From: Gordonia rubripertincta
GTDB lineage: Bacteria; Actinomycetota; Actinomycetes; Mycobacteriales; Mycobacteriaceae
Length of the DNA stretch: 64,000 nt
Assembly (NCBI RefSeq): GCF_038024875.1
Contig: NZ_CP136136.1
Location: 1,984,001 to 2,048,000 of the forward strand
Direction of reading: 5' to 3'
In this document: piece after piece, positions 1 through 8,441 of the stretch
Layout: each line of letters begins with the position of its first letter
Position numbering within the stretch: position 1 is the stretch's first letter
Notes under the pieces: model-generated
What the model was told of the DNA's origin: nothing
Seen by the model: the letters and a program-made list of their open reading frames with translations, nothing else
Databases searched by the model: none
Made by a program: the position numbers and the translations under genes

Positions 1-1
1 C

Positions 2-190
2 GACCTGCTCGTTCTCGCCGACCAGTGCTGGGACATCGCCGCTCCGTTGGCGCCGTATGGGCCGCGCGTCCGCTGGCGTCATGTTCTGGACCTGCTGCGC
101 GAACGCGGTGTCGACTGCGTCGTCAGCCGGCGTCGGATGTCGGACAACGTGCTGACCGTCCCGTGGGAGGCCGTCGCCCCGTCGGCGTAA
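2..190 (+). CDS. C-terminal fragment of an unidentified protein
   Basis: An open frame enters from the left edge and stops with TAA at 188-190, giving the last 62 residues of a protein (begins DLLVLADQCWDIAAPLAPYG, ends VPWEAVAPSA). I do not recognise a family. The fragment has no cysteine pair, membrane segment or catalytic signature that I can name. The next gene begins about 50 bases later on the same strand with its own promoter-like box, so they need not be one transcript. The start and most of the gene lie outside the window. Confidence 0.55.
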   Translation, partial: DLLVLADQCWDIAAPLAPYGPRVRWRHVLDLLRERGVDCVVSRRRMSDNVLTVPWEAVAPSA

Positions 191-228
191 CCGCGGAGGA
201 AGTCGGCGGTACCGACGGTGACGGGCAC

Positions 229-234
229 TACTGT
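229..234 (+). promoter_or_regulatory. -10 box TACTGT of a leaderless transcript
   Basis: TACTGT ends seven bases before the ATG at 242, the spacing expected when transcription starts at or next to the start codon. It decides between GTG 218 and ATG 242 in favour of 242. No -35 is evident. Confidence 0.4.
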
Positions 235-241
235 GGCGGCT

Positions 242-1117
242 ATGCGTGTGGCGATGGCTCAGATCAGCTCGACCGACGATCCGGGCGAGAACCTGGAGAC
301 CCTCCGTGCGGCGACGCGGGATGCGGCATCGCGCGGGGCGCGCCTGGTCGTGTTCCCGGAGGCGACCATGTGCCGGTTCGGCGTTCCGTTGAAGCCGGTG
401 GCGGAGGATCTCGGCGGGCCGTGGGCGTGTGCGGTGTCGGAGGTCGCGAGGTCGGCGGGTGTGACCGTCGTGGCCGGGATGTTCACCCCGTCGGACGACG
501 GGCGTGTGTTCAACACGGTGCTCGTCGCACACCCGGACGGGTCGCGGCAGGGATACGACAAGCTGCATCTGTACGACGCCTTCGGGTTCCGCGAATCCAA
601 GACCGTCGCGGCCGGTTCGGAACCGCTGACCTTCGAGGTCGATGGCGTCACCGTGGGGGTGGCCACCTGCTACGACATCAGGTTCCCCGCCCTGTTCACC
701 AATCTGGCCCGACGCGGTGCGCAGATCGTCGTCGTACCGACGTCGTGGGGCGCCGGCCCCGGCAAGATCCATCAGTGGCAGGTGCTCGCGACGGCCAGAG
801 CGCTGGATTCGACGACGTTCGTCGTCGCCGTGGGGCAGGCACTTCCCCCGGACGAGACGGTCGCCGGGTCGGGTGCGCCGACCGGGATCGGACACAGCCA
901 AATCACAGACCCCTTCGGTACCGTGGTCGCCGCGTACCCGGAGACGGTCGGTGTCGATGTCCACGACCTCGACCTGGAACTGGTCGAGAAGGCTCGTAAA
1001 CAACTGGCGGTCCTCGCCAACGAGCGAGAGCTGACTGCCGGCGGTGCGGTGCCCAGCAAGGTCGCATCCACCGCCGAACGGCTTCGAGAGTCCGACGACC
1101 GAGGACGGAATCCATGA
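242..1117 (+). CDS. Nitrilase-superfamily carbon-nitrogen hydrolase
   Basis: A cytosolic amidase-type hydrolase of the carbon-nitrogen hydrolase family, 291 residues. The Glu-Lys-Cys triad is visible: Glu in VVFPEAT (about residue 40), Lys in GYDKLHLYD (about 107) and Cys in GVATCYDIRFP (about 143). Length and motif order fit the Nit/omega-amidase branch. The substrate cannot be read from sequence; nitrilase-family proteins near the deoC block in mycobacteria (Rv0480c) are similarly unassigned, and repair of deaminated glutathione-like metabolites is one family possibility. I start it at ATG 242 because of the TACTGT box; GTG 218 would add eight residues. It overlaps the next gene by four bases (ATGA), so the two are translationally coupled. 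Confidence 0.85.
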   Translation: MRVAMAQISSTDDPGENLETLRAATRDAASRGARLVVFPEATMCRFGVPLKPVAEDLGGPWACAVSEVARSAGVTVVAGMFTPSDDGRVFNTVLVAHPDGSRQGYDKLHLYDAFGFRESKTVAAGSEPLTFEVDGVTVGVATCYDIRFPALFTNLARRGAQIVVVPTSWGAGPGKIHQWQVLATARALDSTTFVVAVGQALPPDETVAGSGAPTGIGHSQITDPFGTVVAAYPETVGVDVHDLDLELVEKARKQLAVLANERELTAGGAVPSKVASTAERLRESDDRGRNP

Positions 1118-2286
1118 GCGACAACAAGACTCCCGGTGATGACCCCCGAGACCAGGGCGAGTCGCACGATCCCACCGAATCCGCAGGACCCACCGGCAAC
1201 TCCGAATCCACCGGCGACGACTGGCGTCCGGTGGACGACGCCGACCGCACGAGGTCCGTCGAGCGGACCGCCGGTACAGACGTTCCCGAGACGGGGGAGA
1301 CCGAACAGTTCCCGACGGCCCCGATCGCGCCGGGGGCACAGGCGTATTCGAGCGTGCCGCCCTCAGCGGCCGACACCACCGACCTGAGCGGTGGGCTCGG
1401 TCAGCCGGGCACTTCGCAGTTCGCGCCCGGGGAGACGCCCTACGGCGACGACTCGAGCGAACCGCTGCAGACGCCGGGCAGCGGTCCGGTGCTGACCTCG
1501 CCGCGAAAGCGCCGCAGCACGAAGAAGATCGTGGCGCTGAGCACCATCGCCGTGCTGCTGCTCGTGGTCATCGGTGCGGTCGGCAGCGAGCTCTATCTGC
1601 GCAACAAGGTGACGAACTGCCTCGAGGAATCGTTCAGCGGTCTGACCGGCGTACCCACCTCGGTGTCGCTGAGCCGCAAGCCGATCATCCTGCAGGGCAG
1701 TGGCGACGTCCCGTACGTCCAGGTCGACACCAAGGACGGCTCCGATCCGCAGGGCGTGCGTCTGCACATGCGCGCCGACGGGATCTCCGGTGACAACAGC
1801 AGCACCGACATCCGCAGTCTCAGGGGCGACGGCTTCATCCCCTACGAGCGGATCGTCGAACTCAGCAAGGAAGGCGCTCCCGCCGGCGCCGGCGGCCAGA
1901 GCACCGGCAACGGCGCGAGCCCGGTCGGTTCGGTCGAGGAGATCACCGGCAACGCGGCCGACGGCACCTTCGAGGTCCAGGCCGGCTTCCCGGTCATGTT
2001 CTTCTCCGTCCCGGTCTCGGCGACGATCAAGCCCGTCCTCAAGGGCGGCCGGGTCGAGTTCGAGGTCGTCAAGGCAAGCGCGCTGGTGTTCGGCATCCCG
2101 CCGGACTTCGCACAGCAGATCGTCGACCAGATCACCACATCGGCGCTCGGACCGTTCTTCGACGAGGTCCAGGTCGATCAGCTCAAGGTCACCGACACGG
2201 GTCTGGAGTTCGCGATCAGCGGCTCGGATGTTCAGCTGACCAACGAGATGACCGGGAACGAACAGCAGTCGGGTTGCTCGGTCTGA
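1114..2286 (+). CDS. LmeA-like DUF2993 membrane-anchored protein
   Basis: The product has 390 residues. The first ~130 are hydrophilic, rich in Asp, Glu, Pro, Gly and Thr and probably disordered and cytosolic. One transmembrane helix follows at about 137-157 (IVALSTIAVLLLVVIGAVG). The rest is an extracytoplasmic DUF2993 domain starting near LRNKVTNCLEESFSG. DUF2993 includes mycobacterial LmeA, a lipid-binding protein of the lipomannan/lipoarabinomannan pathway; the position next to the nitrilase matches Rv0479c rather than LmeA itself (synteny from memory). A role in handling envelope lipids is inference. It overlaps the nitrilase stop by four bases. The long acidic N-terminus is longer than in LmeA. 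Confidence 0.8.
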   Translation: MSDNKTPGDDPRDQGESHDPTESAGPTGNSESTGDDWRPVDDADRTRSVERTAGTDVPETGETEQFPTAPIAPGAQAYSSVPPSAADTTDLSGGLGQPGTSQFAPGETPYGDDSSEPLQTPGSGPVLTSPRKRRSTKKIVALSTIAVLLLVVIGAVGSELYLRNKVTNCLEESFSGLTGVPTSVSLSRKPIILQGSGDVPYVQVDTKDGSDPQGVRLHMRADGISGDNSSTDIRSLRGDGFIPYERIVELSKEGAPAGAGGQSTGNGASPVGSVEEITGNAADGTFEVQAGFPVMFFSVPVSATIKPVLKGGRVEFEVVKASALVFGIPPDFAQQIVDQITTSALGPFFDEVQVDQLKVTDTGLEFAISGSDVQLTNEMTGNEQQSGCSV

Positions 2287-2301
2287 TCGGCAGTCGCTCG
2301 C

Positions 2302-2934
2302 TTACCGGCGTTCTCCCGGCGGGGCGATGCGGTGAATCCACACCGTCGGCCCGCCGGTGAGCGTGAACTCGCCGCAGACCGGCGCGTCCCACCTGCGGAC
2401 GTAGACCTCCGACATGGTGGCGTCGGCGGTCCCGGCGACCACCGGTAGATCGTCCCGGCGCCCCATCCCGATGACCTCGTCGAGGAGGCCGGCGAGCGTG
2501 CCGCCGCGTCGGCGATCGGGATGTACGAGCGCGAACAGGATCTCGATCGCGCGATCGTCGGTCGCAGCCTCTTTCTGGGACCGGCGCAATTCGGTGAATC
2601 GATCGGGGAATCCGTCGAGCGCTCCGACGAAATGACGAATTCGTGCCATCAGTTCGTCGTCGACACGACCGGCCGGGCGGGTCGGATAGGCGAGTGCGAT
2701 CAGGGCGATCAGGGCGCCGGACTCGTCGAATACGCCTCGGAGCCCGTGGAAATTCTCGGCGACGAGGACTTCGCCGTACCACCGATACGCCTCGCTCGGT
2801 GCATCGGCGCCGAGTAGCCACTGATACATCGGGGTCTCCCGCAGACCGTTCTCGAGCAGGTCGAGTGCACTTTCTCGATCGGATTCCGTCAGTGGGCGGG
2901 AGCCGTTCCGGGCCGCCTGGATGCCTTGCGTCAC
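2302..2934 (-). CDS. GNAT-like N-acetyltransferase
   Basis: A 210-residue protein with GNAT-fold features: an N-terminal helical part (LTESDRESALDLLENGL) and a motif-A-like strand and loop, ILFALVHPDRRRGGTLAGLL, near 137-156, where the R-R-G-G segment would bind the acetyl-CoA pyrophosphate. The VHPDRRRGG segment resembles the usual V-x-P-x-x-(Q/R)-(G/R)-x-G-(G/x). The substrate is unknown. It starts at GTG 2934 and is convergent with the DUF2993 gene (15-base gap). It is divergent from the ABC exporter, and the space between them holds a 9-bp inverted repeat. Confidence 0.7.
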   Translation of the reverse strand: MTQGIQAARNGSRPLTESDRESALDLLENGLRETPMYQWLLGADAPSEAYRWYGEVLVAENFHGLRGVFDESGALIALIALAYPTRPAGRVDDELMARIRHFVGALDGFPDRFTELRRSQKEAATDDRAIEILFALVHPDRRRGGTLAGLLDEVIGMGRRDDLPVVAGTADATMSEVYVRRWDAPVCGEFTLTGGPTVWIHRIAPPGERR

Positions 2935-2936
2935 CG

Positions 2937-3015
2937 CTACATATCAGCACATCGGCGAAAACGGTGAGGTGTTCTTACGTCGCGTTCGGGCGGTTTGCGA
3001 GACGACGATATGTAG
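2937..3015. repeat. Inverted repeat between GNAT and ABC exporter genes
   Basis: CTACATATC (2937-2945) and GATATGTAG (3007-3015) are perfect 9-bp complements 61 bases apart in the divergent promoter region. The right arm runs into TAGACT (3013-3018), a plausible -10 for the exporter. It could be an operator pair or two mirror-image promoter elements. Confidence 0.35.
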
Positions 3016-3127
3016 ACTTCACAACCGCCTGGCGACCTTCCCGGTATGTGAGGCAGCAATGGATCGGCGACGATATCCGACGCCGATTTTCTCCTGTTCC
3101 CGTCGAAGTCCGGAGTGGTCTCGCCCG

Positions 3128-4892
3128 ATGCCCGTTGCACCGTCGTTGAACAGAGGTCAGGTGCGGGCGCTCGTCGGTCTCGTCGGCACCGCGCTGAAGG
3201 CGTCACCGTGGGTGGTCGCGGGATTCGTCGTCTTCCAACTCGCCAGCGTTTTCACGTCACTGGCCCAGCCGGCGCTGAACGCCGCGATCATCGACGACGG
3301 GATCCTGCGCGGCGACGTGGGAACCATCAAGGTCGTGGGTCTGCTGATGGTCGCGGTGGCCGTGGTCAACCTCGCGGTCTCGCTCGGTGCCACCTACCTC
3401 GCCTCGCACCTGTCGGCGAGCTCCGCCCGTGATCTGCGCGGCCGGGTCAACGGCCGGATCGGCATGTTCACCGACCAGCAGGTCGCCCGGCTGGGCCTGT
3501 CCAGCCTGCTGACCAGATCCACCGGCGACGTGGCCCAGATCCAGGGCTTCCTGTTCATCTTCCTCACGGTCGTCGTCACCGCGCCGCTCATGCTGTTCGG
3601 TGCCCTGGTGCTCTCCCTGTCGCAGGCGTGGCAGATGGCCCCGGTGATCTTCGTGGCCGGGCTGATCCTCGTCGCGCTGGTCGGGGTGCTCGTGCGTCGC
3701 ATCGTCCCGTGGGCCGCGCGCCTGCAACGTCGGCTCGACACCATCAACCGCGTGCTGCGCGAACAGTTGCGCGGCATACCCGTGATCAGGACGTTCCGGC
3801 AGGAGGACCGCGAGCGTGCGCGGTTCGCGGTGGAGAACGACGAACTCACCGACGTCGCCCTGCGGCTGGGGCGGACTCAGGTACTGCTGCTCCCGACCGT
3901 GACCGTGGTGTCCAATCTCGCCGGGGTCGCGGTGGCCGCCCTGGGGTGCGATCTTCGTCGACCGCGGGCAGATGCAGATCGGCCAGATCGCGGCGGCGGT
4001 CGGCTACCTCGGGCAGATCCTGCTCGCCGTGTCGTTGCTGACCGTGATCGCCGGCGTCATCCCCCGTGCGGTGACCAGCGCGGACCGCATCGTCGAGGTT
4101 CTCGACACCGAGGTGCTCGAATCCGGCGACGCCGAGGCCGGGGCGACGTCGCCCGCACCCGCGGTGGTCTTCGACGCCGTCTCCGTCGGCTTTCCCGGCG
4201 CCGACGCACCCGCGGTCGACGCGATCTCGCTGACGTGTGCCGCCGGCACGGTCACCGGGCTCCTCGGCGGCACCGGCAGCGGGAAATCGACGTTGTTGTC
4301 GTTGCCACTGCGCTTCGCCGACCCAGACTCGGGCGTCGTCCGGTGGGACGGCGCGGACGTGACCGGGCTGGCACCGGCGTGGGTACGCGCACGGACCGCG
4401 TTCGTCGGGCAGGGTGCAGCACTGGTGACCGGCACGATCGCCGACAACCTGAGGGTCGGTCGTCCCGACGCGACCGACGATCAATTGTGGGAAGCGCTCG
4501 AGGTGGCGGCGGCACGGGACTTCGTCGAGGCGCGCCCCGAGGGCCTCGGGGCGCGCGTCGCGCAAGAGGGGAGAAACTTCTCCGGCGGCCAACGGCAGCG
4601 TCTGGCACTGGCCCGCGCGGTCCTTCGACGTCCCGCCCTGTACGTGCTCGACGATCCCTTCAGCGCCCTCGACGTCGACACCGAGCAGCAGGTCATCGCG
4701 AACCTACGGCGCGCGCACCCGGAGGCGACGGTTCTGATCGCGGCTCAGCGCGTGTCTTCGGTTCGGCACGCAGACGTCATCGGAGTCCTCGAGGCCGGCC
4801 ACCTGGTGGCGGTCGGCACCGACGAGACCCTGCGCATCGACAGTGAGATCTATCGCGAGATCGCCTATGCGCAGGCGGTGACCAATGTCTGA
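3128..4892 (+). pseudogene. ABC exporter half-transporter, frameshifted (degenerate ATPase half)
   Basis: A type IV ABC exporter subunit: an N-terminal six-helix membrane domain (from MPVAPSLNRGQ, start ATG 3128) and a C-terminal nucleotide-binding domain. The reading frame breaks at the G run 3943-3946 (CCTGGGGTGC). Removing one G restores ALGAIFVDRGQMQIGQ and a product of about 587 residues. In the ATPase domain Walker A is GGTGSGKS and the signature is FSGGQRQ. The Walker B is followed by Asp instead of Glu (VLDDPFSALD), and the switch histidine is Gln (LIAAQRVSS), so this is the non-catalytic half of a heterodimer. It overlaps the partner by eight bases. The break is probably a sequence error or a recent mutation, because both sides remain fully conserved. 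Confidence 0.8.
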
Positions 4893-6660
4893 CGCCAAGC
4901 GGCGAGACGGCTCGCTCCGCTGGCTGCTGCAGCAGCTCCATCTGACCCGCAGACGGGCCGTCGCGATCTCGCTGTGCGCCGCTGTGGCGTCGCTCGGGTC
5001 TGTCGTCGGTCCGATCCTGTTCGGCGCGGTCACCAACGTGATCGTCGACGGCACGACCGGCGCCGACGATATGGACTGGAAGCGCCTCTGGACGTTGCTC
5101 GGGGTGCAGACGGTGATCTATGTGCTCGTCGCCGGTCTCACGTTCACGCAAGGTCAGATGTTGACGATTGCGGTGCAGCGATCCGTAGCGGGTCTGCGCA
5201 CGCGGATCGAGGACAAGGTCCACCGGCTACCGCTGCGCTACTTCGAGTCGAACAACCGCGGCGTGCTCGTCAGCAAGCTCACCGCGCACACCGACAACGC
5301 CGCCACGGTGATCGCGCCGGTGTTGGTCACCGTCCCCACCAACGTGCTGACCCTTCTCGTGGTCACCGTCGTGCTGTTCGTCGTCTCGCCGCTGCTGGCG
5401 ATCGTCGCGCTCGTCGCGGCGCCGGTGTCGGCCGCGGTGGCGGTCGTCATCGCGCGCCGGGCACGACCGTTCCTGGAGACCCGGTGGACCACCACGGCGG
5501 CCCTCACCGGCCATGTCGAGGAGGAGTTGAGCACGCGGCGCATGCTGCAGGCGTACAACGCCGAACCCCTGGCCCGACGCCGCTTCGATGCCCTCAACGA
5601 GAAGTTGTTCGGTTCGACACGCTCTGCCCAATGGGCCGCCGGCACCCTGGCCCCGATCCTGACCGCTATCAACGCCGTGGTGTTCCTGATCCTGGCGGTC
5701 CTCGGGGGGATCATGGTCGTCGACGGGACCTTGAGTCTCGGCGCCGCCCAGGTGGCCGTGATCTTCGCCCAACAACTGTCCTCGGCTGTTCGCGAACTGG
5801 CCGGTTTCGTGACCAAGGTGCAGTCGGGCACGGTCTCGGCGGGCAAGGTGCGCGAGGTGCTCGACGAGCCGGAGGACGGCGCGTCGGAGACCGGCGAAGT
5901 GGAACCTGACGCCGGGCGTCACCGTCGACCGCCGGAGATCGTCTTCGACGACGTCGCCTTCGCGTATGAGGAGGGCACGCCGGTCCTCGGTTCGGTGAGT
6001 TTCCGGATGGCGCCGGGGACGACGACGGCGATCGTCGGCTCTACCGGGGCGGGCAAGACGACCGTCACCAACCTGCTGCAGGGCTTCTATCGTCCGACCG
6101 CAGGGGCGATCACGATCGACGGTGACGATACCGTCGACCTCGGCCCGCACCGGGTGCGCGAGGGCATGGCGGTCGTGACCCAGGAGCCGTGGCTGTTCAC
6201 CGGGACCGTGCGCGAGAACGTCGCCTACGGGATGACCGACGACGACGCAGTGGACCGTGCGGTCCATGACGGTCATCTCGACCAGATCGTCGCAACGTTG
6301 CCGCACGGTCTCGACACCGTCATCGGGCAGGAGTCGGAGAACCTCAGCGCAGGCGAGAAGCAGCTCGTCACCGTCGCCCGGGCCATCGCGGCCTCGCCCC
6401 GCATCCTCATCCTCGACGAGGCGACCAGCGCCGCCGATCCCCGCACGGAGTTGCTCGTGCAGCGGGCGCTGCAACGTCTGCGCGCCGACACGACGACCTT
6501 GCTGATCACCCACCGGATGGCCACCGCCGCGCTCGCGGACCAGATCGTCGTCCTGGAGGAGGGGACGATCGTCGAATCGGGAACGCACGATGATCTGATC
6601 GGTGCCGGCGGCATCTATGCGCGACGCTGCGGCGTCGACGTGGTCTCCGAAGTGAAGTGA
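4885..6660 (+). CDS. ABC exporter half-transporter, catalytic half
   Basis: A 591-residue ABC exporter subunit: a transmembrane domain of about 320 residues with six hydrophobic segments, then an ATP-binding domain. Walker A is GSTGAGKTT, the signature LSAGEKQ, and Walker B ILILDEATSA with the catalytic Glu. The switch region is LLITHRM with the His. These are all intact, unlike the upstream partner, which fits a heterodimeric exporter with one active and one degenerate ATP site. Paired genes of this kind in mycobacteria (for example the Rv1272c/Rv1273c type) are drug or lipid exporters; the substrate here is not evident. The start ATG lies inside the end of the partner gene, so coupled translation is likely. 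Confidence 0.88.
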   Translation: MSDAKRRDGSLRWLLQQLHLTRRRAVAISLCAAVASLGSVVGPILFGAVTNVIVDGTTGADDMDWKRLWTLLGVQTVIYVLVAGLTFTQGQMLTIAVQRSVAGLRTRIEDKVHRLPLRYFESNNRGVLVSKLTAHTDNAATVIAPVLVTVPTNVLTLLVVTVVLFVVSPLLAIVALVAAPVSAAVAVVIARRARPFLETRWTTTAALTGHVEEELSTRRMLQAYNAEPLARRRFDALNEKLFGSTRSAQWAAGTLAPILTAINAVVFLILAVLGGIMVVDGTLSLGAAQVAVIFAQQLSSAVRELAGFVTKVQSGTVSAGKVREVLDEPEDGASETGEVEPDAGRHRRPPEIVFDDVAFAYEEGTPVLGSVSFRMAPGTTTAIVGSTGAGKTTVTNLLQGFYRPTAGAITIDGDDTVDLGPHRVREGMAVVTQEPWLFTGTVRENVAYGMTDDDAVDRAVHDGHLDQIVATLPHGLDTVIGQESENLSAGEKQLVTVARAIAASPRILILDEATSAADPRTELLVQRALQRLRADTTTLLITHRMATAALADQIVVLEEGTIVESGTHDDLIGAGGIYARRCGVDVVSEVK

Positions 6661-7110
6661 ATCTATCGAGGTCAGAGTCTTTTCGCGTACGTAAAGATCG
6701 TCTGCCTGATACGGATGGACGCATTCATCTCATTTCCGGGAATCGCTCGAGTCGCTCGTGAGGAAACCGTGAGAACGAAAAACCTACCGCTCAGAAAGTT
6801 ACGGTGAAGAAGGTTGCGGCACAGTTTTGCCGTTCGTTCATGAAACGTTGCAATGACGTTGCTAATCGGCGTTCTGGCCTCGGGATCAATTGGACGATCG
6901 TCCCATTAAATCCATTGTTCGTGTTAACCCGCGCCCCTGAGCAGGGATTTCATCCCACTGCTGGATGTCCCGAAGGAATTTTCGTGACAAGTCCTCCGGG
7001 ATAATGGAGACATTGTCGAGACGGATATGTAATCTCTGTCTCGATCCGCCGCACAGGTGGGAGCGGGTGGGTCCAGACCGAACTTTCCCCCAATGGACAA
7101 AGGAGTTCCC
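6661..7110. other. 450-base AT-richer intergenic region before the small peptide gene
   Basis: No convincing gene lies between the exporter and the small peptide ORF. Base composition is visibly more AT-rich than the surroundings from about 6700 to 7050. There is an inverted repeat TCGAGAC (7016-7022) / GTCTCGA (7038-7044) about 65 bases before the peptide start, and a GATAAT hexamer at 7000-7005 that could be a -10. An open frame at 6804-7004 has no ribosome site and no recognisable protein. The region is most likely promoter and 5' leader for the peptide gene. Confidence 0.4.
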
Positions 7111-7224
7111 ATGAGCACTGGAATTGGCGATTCGATCGAAGGCGCTATCACCGACGCGATCACCGAAGCGATCTTCGGCGTGTTCACCGGCTCGCTCGAG
7201 GGCGGTTCCGACGAGCCGGCGTAG
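7111..7224 (+). CDS. 37-residue acidic amphipathic peptide (candidate small channel/envelope peptide)
   Basis: A short ORF starts at ATG 7111 with a strong AGGAG ribosome site (7101-7105) and ends at TAG 7222-7224. The 37-residue product begins MSTGIGDSIEGAITDAITEA. It has no Lys or Arg and seven acidic residues. Ile recurs at positions 5, 9, 13, 17 and 21, which puts a hydrophobic stripe along one helix face. There is no signal peptide. A 15-bp hairpin follows directly. Small acidic amphipathic peptides without signal sequences form the PorA/PorH channels of Corynebacterium, which are O-mycoloylated on Ser, and the next gene here is a mycolyltransferase. That parallel is inference; I know of no direct match. 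The strong ribosome site and terminator argue that it is expressed. Confidence 0.6.
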   Translation: MSTGIGDSIEGAITDAITEAIFGVFTGSLEGGSDEPA

Positions 7225-7236
7225 TCCGACCATCTT

Positions 7237-7276
7237 CACGAATCGCCTCACGGTCTCGGCTGTGAGGCGATTCGTG
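7237..7276 (+). terminator. Hairpin terminator after the peptide gene
   Basis: The perfect 15-bp arms CACGAATCGCCTCAC (7237-7251) and GTGAGGCGATTCGTG (7262-7276) flank a 10-base loop, 12 bases after the peptide stop. There is no long T run, as is usual for actinobacterial terminators. Confidence 0.7.
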
Positions 7277-7425
7277 TTGAACCGGGCCGAAACGCCGTCG
7301 GACGGGGTCCGGCCGGTTGAATGATCCGCGGTGCGCGTCCGCCCGGCGGCCCGACACGATACGGTCCATCTGACATGACCCACGCCCGCCCCGGGGCCTA
7401 TCGGGGACTCGACGAGGAGGAATCC

Positions 7426-8418
7426 ATGAACCAGCGTCTGCGCAGGTGCGGCGCCGCGATCGCGGTCGCTCTGGGCATCGGGCTCACGCTGTCGGCCACC
7501 GGCACCGCCGGGATGGCAGCCGCGGCGCCGAGTCTCGTGACCGCGGGTTCGCCCACCGAACGGGTCACGGACATCGTCGTGCATTCCGATGCGATGAACA
7601 AAGACATCCCGCTGACGGTGATCAAGCCCGCCGACGAGTCCAAGCCGCGTGGGGTCCTCTACCTCCTCAACGGCGCGGGCGGCGGCGAGGACGGCGCCAA
7701 CTGGCTGGCCAAGACCGACATCGTCGAGTTCACCAAGAACAAGAACCTCTACGTCGTCATCCCAAACCAGGGTCAGTTCAGCTATTACACCGACTGGGAG
7801 AAGCCCGACCCCGAGCTGGGCGTCCACAAGTGGTCGACGTTCCTGGGCAAGGAACTGCCGCCCGTCTTCGACGCGAACTTCAACACCTCCGGACGCAACG
7901 CGATCGGCGGCATCTCGTCGTCGGGAACGTCGGTCCTGAACCTCGCGATCGAGCATCCGGGTCTGTACGAGGCCGTCGGCTCCTACAGCGGATGCCCGAC
8001 CACCGCCGACCCGTTCGGACAGAACAGCATCCGGCTGGTGGTCGAGGCCCGCGGCGGAGGCGACGCCCGGAACATGTGGGGGCCGTACAACGGACCTGGC
8101 TGGCGCAAGCACGATCCGGTCATCAACGCACACAAGCTGCGTGGCACCAAGCTGTACATCTCCAACGCCACCGGCCTGCCCGGGCAGTACGACAACCCGG
8201 CGTACGTCAAGAAGACCGACACCCTCGCCGATCAGATCCTGGTCGGTGGCGTCATCGAGGGCGGCACCATGACGTGCACCCTGCAGCTGGTGAACCGCCT
8301 GCAGCAGTTGAACATCCCCGCGACGGTCGACCTGCCGCCCACCGGCACCCACTCCTGGGGCTACTGGCAGGACCAGCTGCACCGCTCGTGGTCGTTCTAC
8401 GAGCGGGCCCTGAACTAG
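7426..8418 (+). CDS. Secreted mycolyltransferase (antigen 85-type esterase fold)
   Basis: It transfers mycolic acids from trehalose monomycolate to cell-wall acceptors outside the membrane. The product has 330 residues with an N-terminal signal peptide (about 1-34, ending AAAAPS). The alpha/beta-hydrolase fold shows the nucleophile in GGISSSGTS (Ser about 164) and the family hallmark THSWGYW with the catalytic His at about 309. Length and order match corynebacterial Cmt and mycobacterial FbpA-C proteins. I chose ATG 7426 because of the GAGGAGG ribosome site at 7414-7420. It follows the small peptide gene and its terminator, so it has its own transcript. Acceptor choice (arabinogalactan, trehalose monomycolate or protein) cannot be told from sequence. 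Confidence 0.88.
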   Translation: MNQRLRRCGAAIAVALGIGLTLSATGTAGMAAAAPSLVTAGSPTERVTDIVVHSDAMNKDIPLTVIKPADESKPRGVLYLLNGAGGGEDGANWLAKTDIVEFTKNKNLYVVIPNQGQFSYYTDWEKPDPELGVHKWSTFLGKELPPVFDANFNTSGRNAIGGISSSGTSVLNLAIEHPGLYEAVGSYSGCPTTADPFGQNSIRLVVEARGGGDARNMWGPYNGPGWRKHDPVINAHKLRGTKLYISNATGLPGQYDNPAYVKKTDTLADQILVGGVIEGGTMTCTLQLVNRLQQLNIPATVDLPPTGTHSWGYWQDQLHRSWSFYERALN

Positions 8419-8441
8419 TCGAAGTTCCGAACTAGTTGAAG
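8412..8441. repeat. Short direct repeat spanning two convergent stop codons
   Basis: GAACTAGTCGAAG (8412-8424) and GAACTAGTTGAAG (8429-8441) differ by one base. The first contains the stop of the mycolyltransferase, and the second contains, on the other strand, the stop of purU. Both also include the palindrome ACTAGT or a one-base variant of it. Confidence 0.4.

Noticed and set aside
3940..3952. Programmed +1 frameshifting at CCTGGGGTGC
   Set aside because: The motif is in different codon phase in the third gene, the genes are unrelated, and no stop codon or stimulatory structure is seen at the site.
5227..6588. 453-codon minus-strand frame across the ABC gene
   Set aside because: It is a shadow of a gene with all ABC motifs; the translation has no domain pattern.
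6804..7004. 66-residue ORF in the intergenic region before the peptide gene
   Set aside because: It has no ribosome site, no leaderless box and no recognisable protein features; the composition looks non-coding.
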